From Xiphydria camelus (taxonomy: Eukaryota; Arthropoda; Insecta; Hymenoptera; Xiphydriidae): a DNA stretch of 64,000 nucleotides. The DNA is taken from the NCBI GenBank assembly GCA_963678675.1, contig OY783197.1:13241813-13305812 (forward strand), in the 5' to 3' direction. The position numbers and the translations under genes are program-made. The notes under the pieces are model-generated. The model was not told where the DNA came from, made no database searches, and worked only from the letters and a program-made list of their open reading frames with translations. This document shows, in pieces, positions 61,400 through 64,000 of this stretch (position 1 is the stretch's first letter; every line of letters starts with the position of its first letter).

Positions 61400-62347
61400 T
61401 TTCTATCCCTGCTTACATTTAATAGATGCGTGACATGATCACTTTCATTGAAATCCATTCTACGGGAAATTCATCATTTTGCAGTAAACAAATGTTGTGC
61501 AAAATACAACACAAGGATGAAATCTGGTATTAAATCAACACATTCCATATCAAGAACGGTGAGCAAATTCCGAAATCTTGTTTTCAATAATCCAAATGCT
61601 CGTTCAATCACCATTCGAGCGGATGCGTGACAAAAATTGTAATTTTTTTTCTGTCTGTCAAATGCCCATTGTCTCGATGTGGTGTCATTAGATGATTGTG
61701 AATTGTATAAGCCAAATCACCAACTAAATGACAATCATTTGGAAATTTTTGTGGGTTTCCCATATACTCATAAACACTTCGGATAAGCGGAAAACTCGTT
61801 GATCATTTACAGAACCAACGTGCCCAACAAAACAATGAGTAAATCGGCGCTCATGATCAAAAACAGCCTATTAAAAAGTAATACGTATAAAATCATAACC
61901 AAGTACATAATAATATTTTTCATGCACTAAATAAAATAGACATAAGTTACTTGTAGTTGTATAGAGTGTGATGACCTTTCCTGTTAACATAACTATCCGA
62001 CATGAAATTTTTCTCAAATAGATCTAAAAATAATCAAAAGATAATATTTTCATAATAAGAAAATTAAGTAGGTAAGTATTCAAGCACTTATTTAAGGGTT
62101 TATATATACCTACGTAAAAACATAATACATACCTAAAATGCGATTGAAACTGTTCACTGTTATAAGCTGATATAACCTCCTCCACATAATTTCGCAATCG
62201 TGGTATCGGCTTTTTTATAAGACTTTGGGCAAGAAATATTACACAAGCTTCTAAATCTTCGATATAAGGGTTGTGATCTTCTTCGACATCATCGAAAAAA
62301 TCCAATAACATTGATACAACAGACGGAATTATTCTCATTAGCGCCAT
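61400..62347 (-). pseudogene. Harbinger DDE transposase (DDE_Tnp_4), frameshifted
   Basis: The first exon (62347-62133) reads MALMRIIPSVVSMLLDFFDD and ends QFQSHFR with donor GTATGT. After an intron, blocks include THCFVGHVGSVNDQRVFRLS, then in a new frame CHLVGDLAYTIHNHLMTPHR. These are followed by HASARMVIERAFGLLKTRFR, and in another frame CCILHNICLLQNDEFPVEWI with a stop. The Asp of GDLAY and the Glu of VIERAFG are the second and third catalytic acids of the HARBI1/PIF family. At least two frameshifts and missing upstream exons show it is dead. It is convergent with the Myb-like gene of the same element. Confidence 0.8.
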
Positions 62348-63090
62348 TTTGAACGCTCACAACATTCAAAACCAACGAGTTTTATTGCTTTGATGTGAGC
62401 GCTTACAAACCTAAAAGAACGTCGAGAATTAGCGCTTATAAGCGTAAGCGCTCACAGCACGTAAGCGTTCAAAGCGAACGTAGCAAGACACCGCATCAAT
62501 GACACATCGTCTTGCCTTTGAACTTCTATCAAAATATTAACCTTTTTGTACAAACTGATCCATAATTTCCGTTATATAGTGGCTAAACTTTTTTTTAGAA
62601 AATCCGTTGAGAGTTCCTTTTGCTCCTCATCTTCAGAAACGCTAACTTCGTCATCTTCGTGCACATGCCTGCTTTATTTGCACACATATCGTATACAACA
62701 AGTACCAATACCGTGTGCGATTTCGGGGAATCTAAATACTGAAACTGCGTTAAACGGAGCAGCGTTAAGCGGGGTCTTACTGTATTTGAATTTCCCTGAC
62801 ATTTGATTTTGGTAGTGCTTGGAACGGTGCTGTAGTCATTATAGTTAGAGTTGGCTTCAGAAGAGTGCGCTGCTTTCTTACGAGCCGTATTTCGAGAGCG
62901 AAAAGTATAAAACGTCTGATTTCCCGGTAACTGTCAATTCGGGAGATCGAAGCGTCTAACCTCGAAATTAAATTAATTTGTAAATAATGGCAAATGTGTA
63001 GAAGTGATGAGAAATAATCATACAGGTTTCTCTCTTGGTTGAGATTTCCCAAGTGTTTAAAAACCGGTGTCCGATTTTTGCCAGTGACTA

Positions 63091-63477
63091 GGGTGACTTC
63101 GCCGGTTAGCCGACCACATCCTGTTTTCGACCAGCTTTGTAAATAAGAATATCAGCGCATTTTTTAAATTTTTGACTACGCTACTGCATAAATCCACCAT
63201 TCAGCTACACTTATAAGAAGTGGTACCGCCTACGGTTTAAAACTAACCTTAGGAAATGGGTGGTCGAGAATGGGGAAAAACAGAATTTTTTATCATATAT
63301 ATACTTTTTTTAATTTTCAGAAAGATTTAGATACATTTTTAGTATTTAGGCCAATTCTATAGTTCCTGTGGATTCAATATATATATGTTTTAGTTTAAAC
63401 ATATGCGTATATGTTGAATTTGCGCATTGTTGAAAACTAAACTAATGAAATCTGGTCGAAAACCGGCGAAGTCACCC
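63091..63477. mobile_element. TA-flanked MITE with a documented empty site
   Basis: The ends GGGTGACTTCGCCGGTTAGC and the inverse of GGGTGACTTCGCCGGTTTTC are flanked by TA (63089-63090 and 63478-63479). The homologous uninterrupted sequence CCAGTGACTATTGCTTCAAC is at 12284-12303. Confidence 0.9.
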
Positions 63478-63749
63478 TATTGCTTCAACTTTCAGTGATA
63501 TGAAGTAGTGCTGCAAAACGAGTAGGTTAGAAGATTTTCGACAGATAATTGCGACTAGTCGTAGACAAGTTCGTCTATTAAAACTAAGAGGCAATTCGGT
63601 GTGCCGAACTAGAACTGCGATAATATGCCAGTTGCAAAGCATGTGAGTTTCCAGCGTCAGATGTTTTAATAGTAACTTTTGGAACAACCATCGCCCAAGG
63701 TCACTGTATTCTGCGATTAACGTTAACATAATTGTGATAATGCTCGGGT

Positions 63750-64000
63750 GATGGGTGGCTGCAAACGTGGCTGGCAGAATCAATCGTTTTTTGCGGTAGG
63801 AAAATTATGCGAAGCGAGTCGGAGCCGATGCACCGGGAGTCCTTTTTTTCAAGGAGGGCAGTTGCTTTTTACGCACGCCCGGGTTCGGCACTAACCCGGG
63901 CAGTGTGGGACTCGAGGACATCCCGCCGCAGTTTGTTTCGCCTGCGAGTGCAGTACGGGAGCCCCCCTACCCACTAAAACCTGAACCTCCATCCTCACCA
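63750..64000. other. GC-rich unidentified insertion running off the window
   Basis: Departs from the 12680 homologue after GGGTGATGGGTG. It contains GCCCGGGTTCGGCACTAACC and a CCGCCGCAGTTTGTTTCG segment. The style resembles a non-LTR element 5' region, but no frame long enough to identify it is present. Confidence 0.35.

Larger units (their letters stand above)
51141..62483. mobile_element. PIF/Harbinger transposon with Myb-like gene and transposase
   Basis: The terminal repeats CTACGCGTTCGCTTTGGACG and the inverse of CTACGTTCGCTTTGAACGC lie at the two ends. Both are followed by AGCGCTTATAAGC-rich sequence. It holds two convergent genes, the usual Harbinger pair: a Myb/SANT-like DNA-binding protein (+) and a DDE transposase (-). 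No clean 3-bp target duplication is visible. Three later insertions (52123-52820, about 53118-55489 and 55941-61325) enlarged it from roughly 3 kb to over 11 kb. Confidence 0.75.
50813..62782 (-). mobile_element. Tigger-like (pogo) element split by a Harbinger element
   Basis: The ends CAGTAACGCTTAACGCGGGG and the inverse of CAGTAAGACCCCGCTTAACG are flanked by TA (50811-50812 and 62783-62784). The empty site CGCAAGTATTTGAATTTCCC exists at 11991-12010. Minus-strand remnants at the right (EVSVSEDEEQKELS) and left (SNEEDPSSSQT, stop) resemble the acidic C-terminus of Tigger/pogo transposases. Its own length outside the Harbinger insertion is only about 630 bp, so it was internally deleted before being split. 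Confidence 0.6.
62783..64000. repeat. Right part of the CAGTATGTCC foldback family
   Basis: From TATTTGAATTTCCCTGACAT onward it parallels 11995-12700. It includes GAAGAGTGCGCTGC and ATAATTGCGACTAGTCGTAG, but with a MITE at 63091-63477 and a new insertion from about 63750. Confidence 0.7.

Overview
The window looks like a repeat-dense stretch of an insect nuclear genome. The only clear host gene is a spliced diphosphomevalonate decarboxylase (mevalonate pathway) on the + strand. Eight coding exons (11755-35621) carry the protein from just after its start to the stop codon. The first, short exon was not found. Splice sites, TA/TAA/TTAA target duplications, tRNA-derived SINEs, Harbinger, mariner and Gypsy elements and captured insect-type gene fragments all fit an arthropod. 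A hymenopteran such as an ant is a guess from general style, not a demonstrated assignment.

Layout. 1-11754: stacked inverted-repeat DNA transposons (1-385, 1080-3524, 4012-5627, 5645-9915 with a TTA-flanked Harbinger-type element at 6287-9465, 10509-11206) and a complete tRNA-derived SINE (9980-10373). 11755-35621: the decarboxylase gene. Two of its introns would be only about 75-100 nt without single transposons (11847-13896, 14200-17237). A third is a 16.5 kb transposon bed holding a MULE fragment, a split hammerhead ribozyme (19672-20601), near-perfect foldbacks, a non-LTR element encoding only an ORF1 (26782-29070), a mariner pseudogene with nested hAT-like and TA elements, and a 129-bp tandem array.

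36000-50507: large foldback and terminal-inverted-repeat elements that have captured gene pieces. These are a THAP-domain protein in an AT-flanked element (36944-38921), a mitochondrial fission regulator-like C-terminus with Harbinger exons (44111-44923), a broken ethanolamine-kinase-like gene (46760-47480), and repeated fragments of a SWIM zinc-finger gene beside tRNA-like sequences.

50508-64000: a nested stack. An older TA-flanked repeat contains a Tigger-like element (50813-62782). Inside that is a Harbinger element (about 51141-62483) with a Myb/SANT-like gene (+) and a frameshifted DDE transposase (-). Inside the Harbinger lie a TTAA element that cuts a Myb exon, a long palindrome, and a young Gypsy retrotransposon with an intact 1523-codon gag-pol frame and two 300-bp LTRs that look identical.

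Except for the decarboxylase, nearly everything is mobile DNA or its cargo. The main story is the order of insertions, which can be read from target duplications and from empty-site copies elsewhere in the same window.
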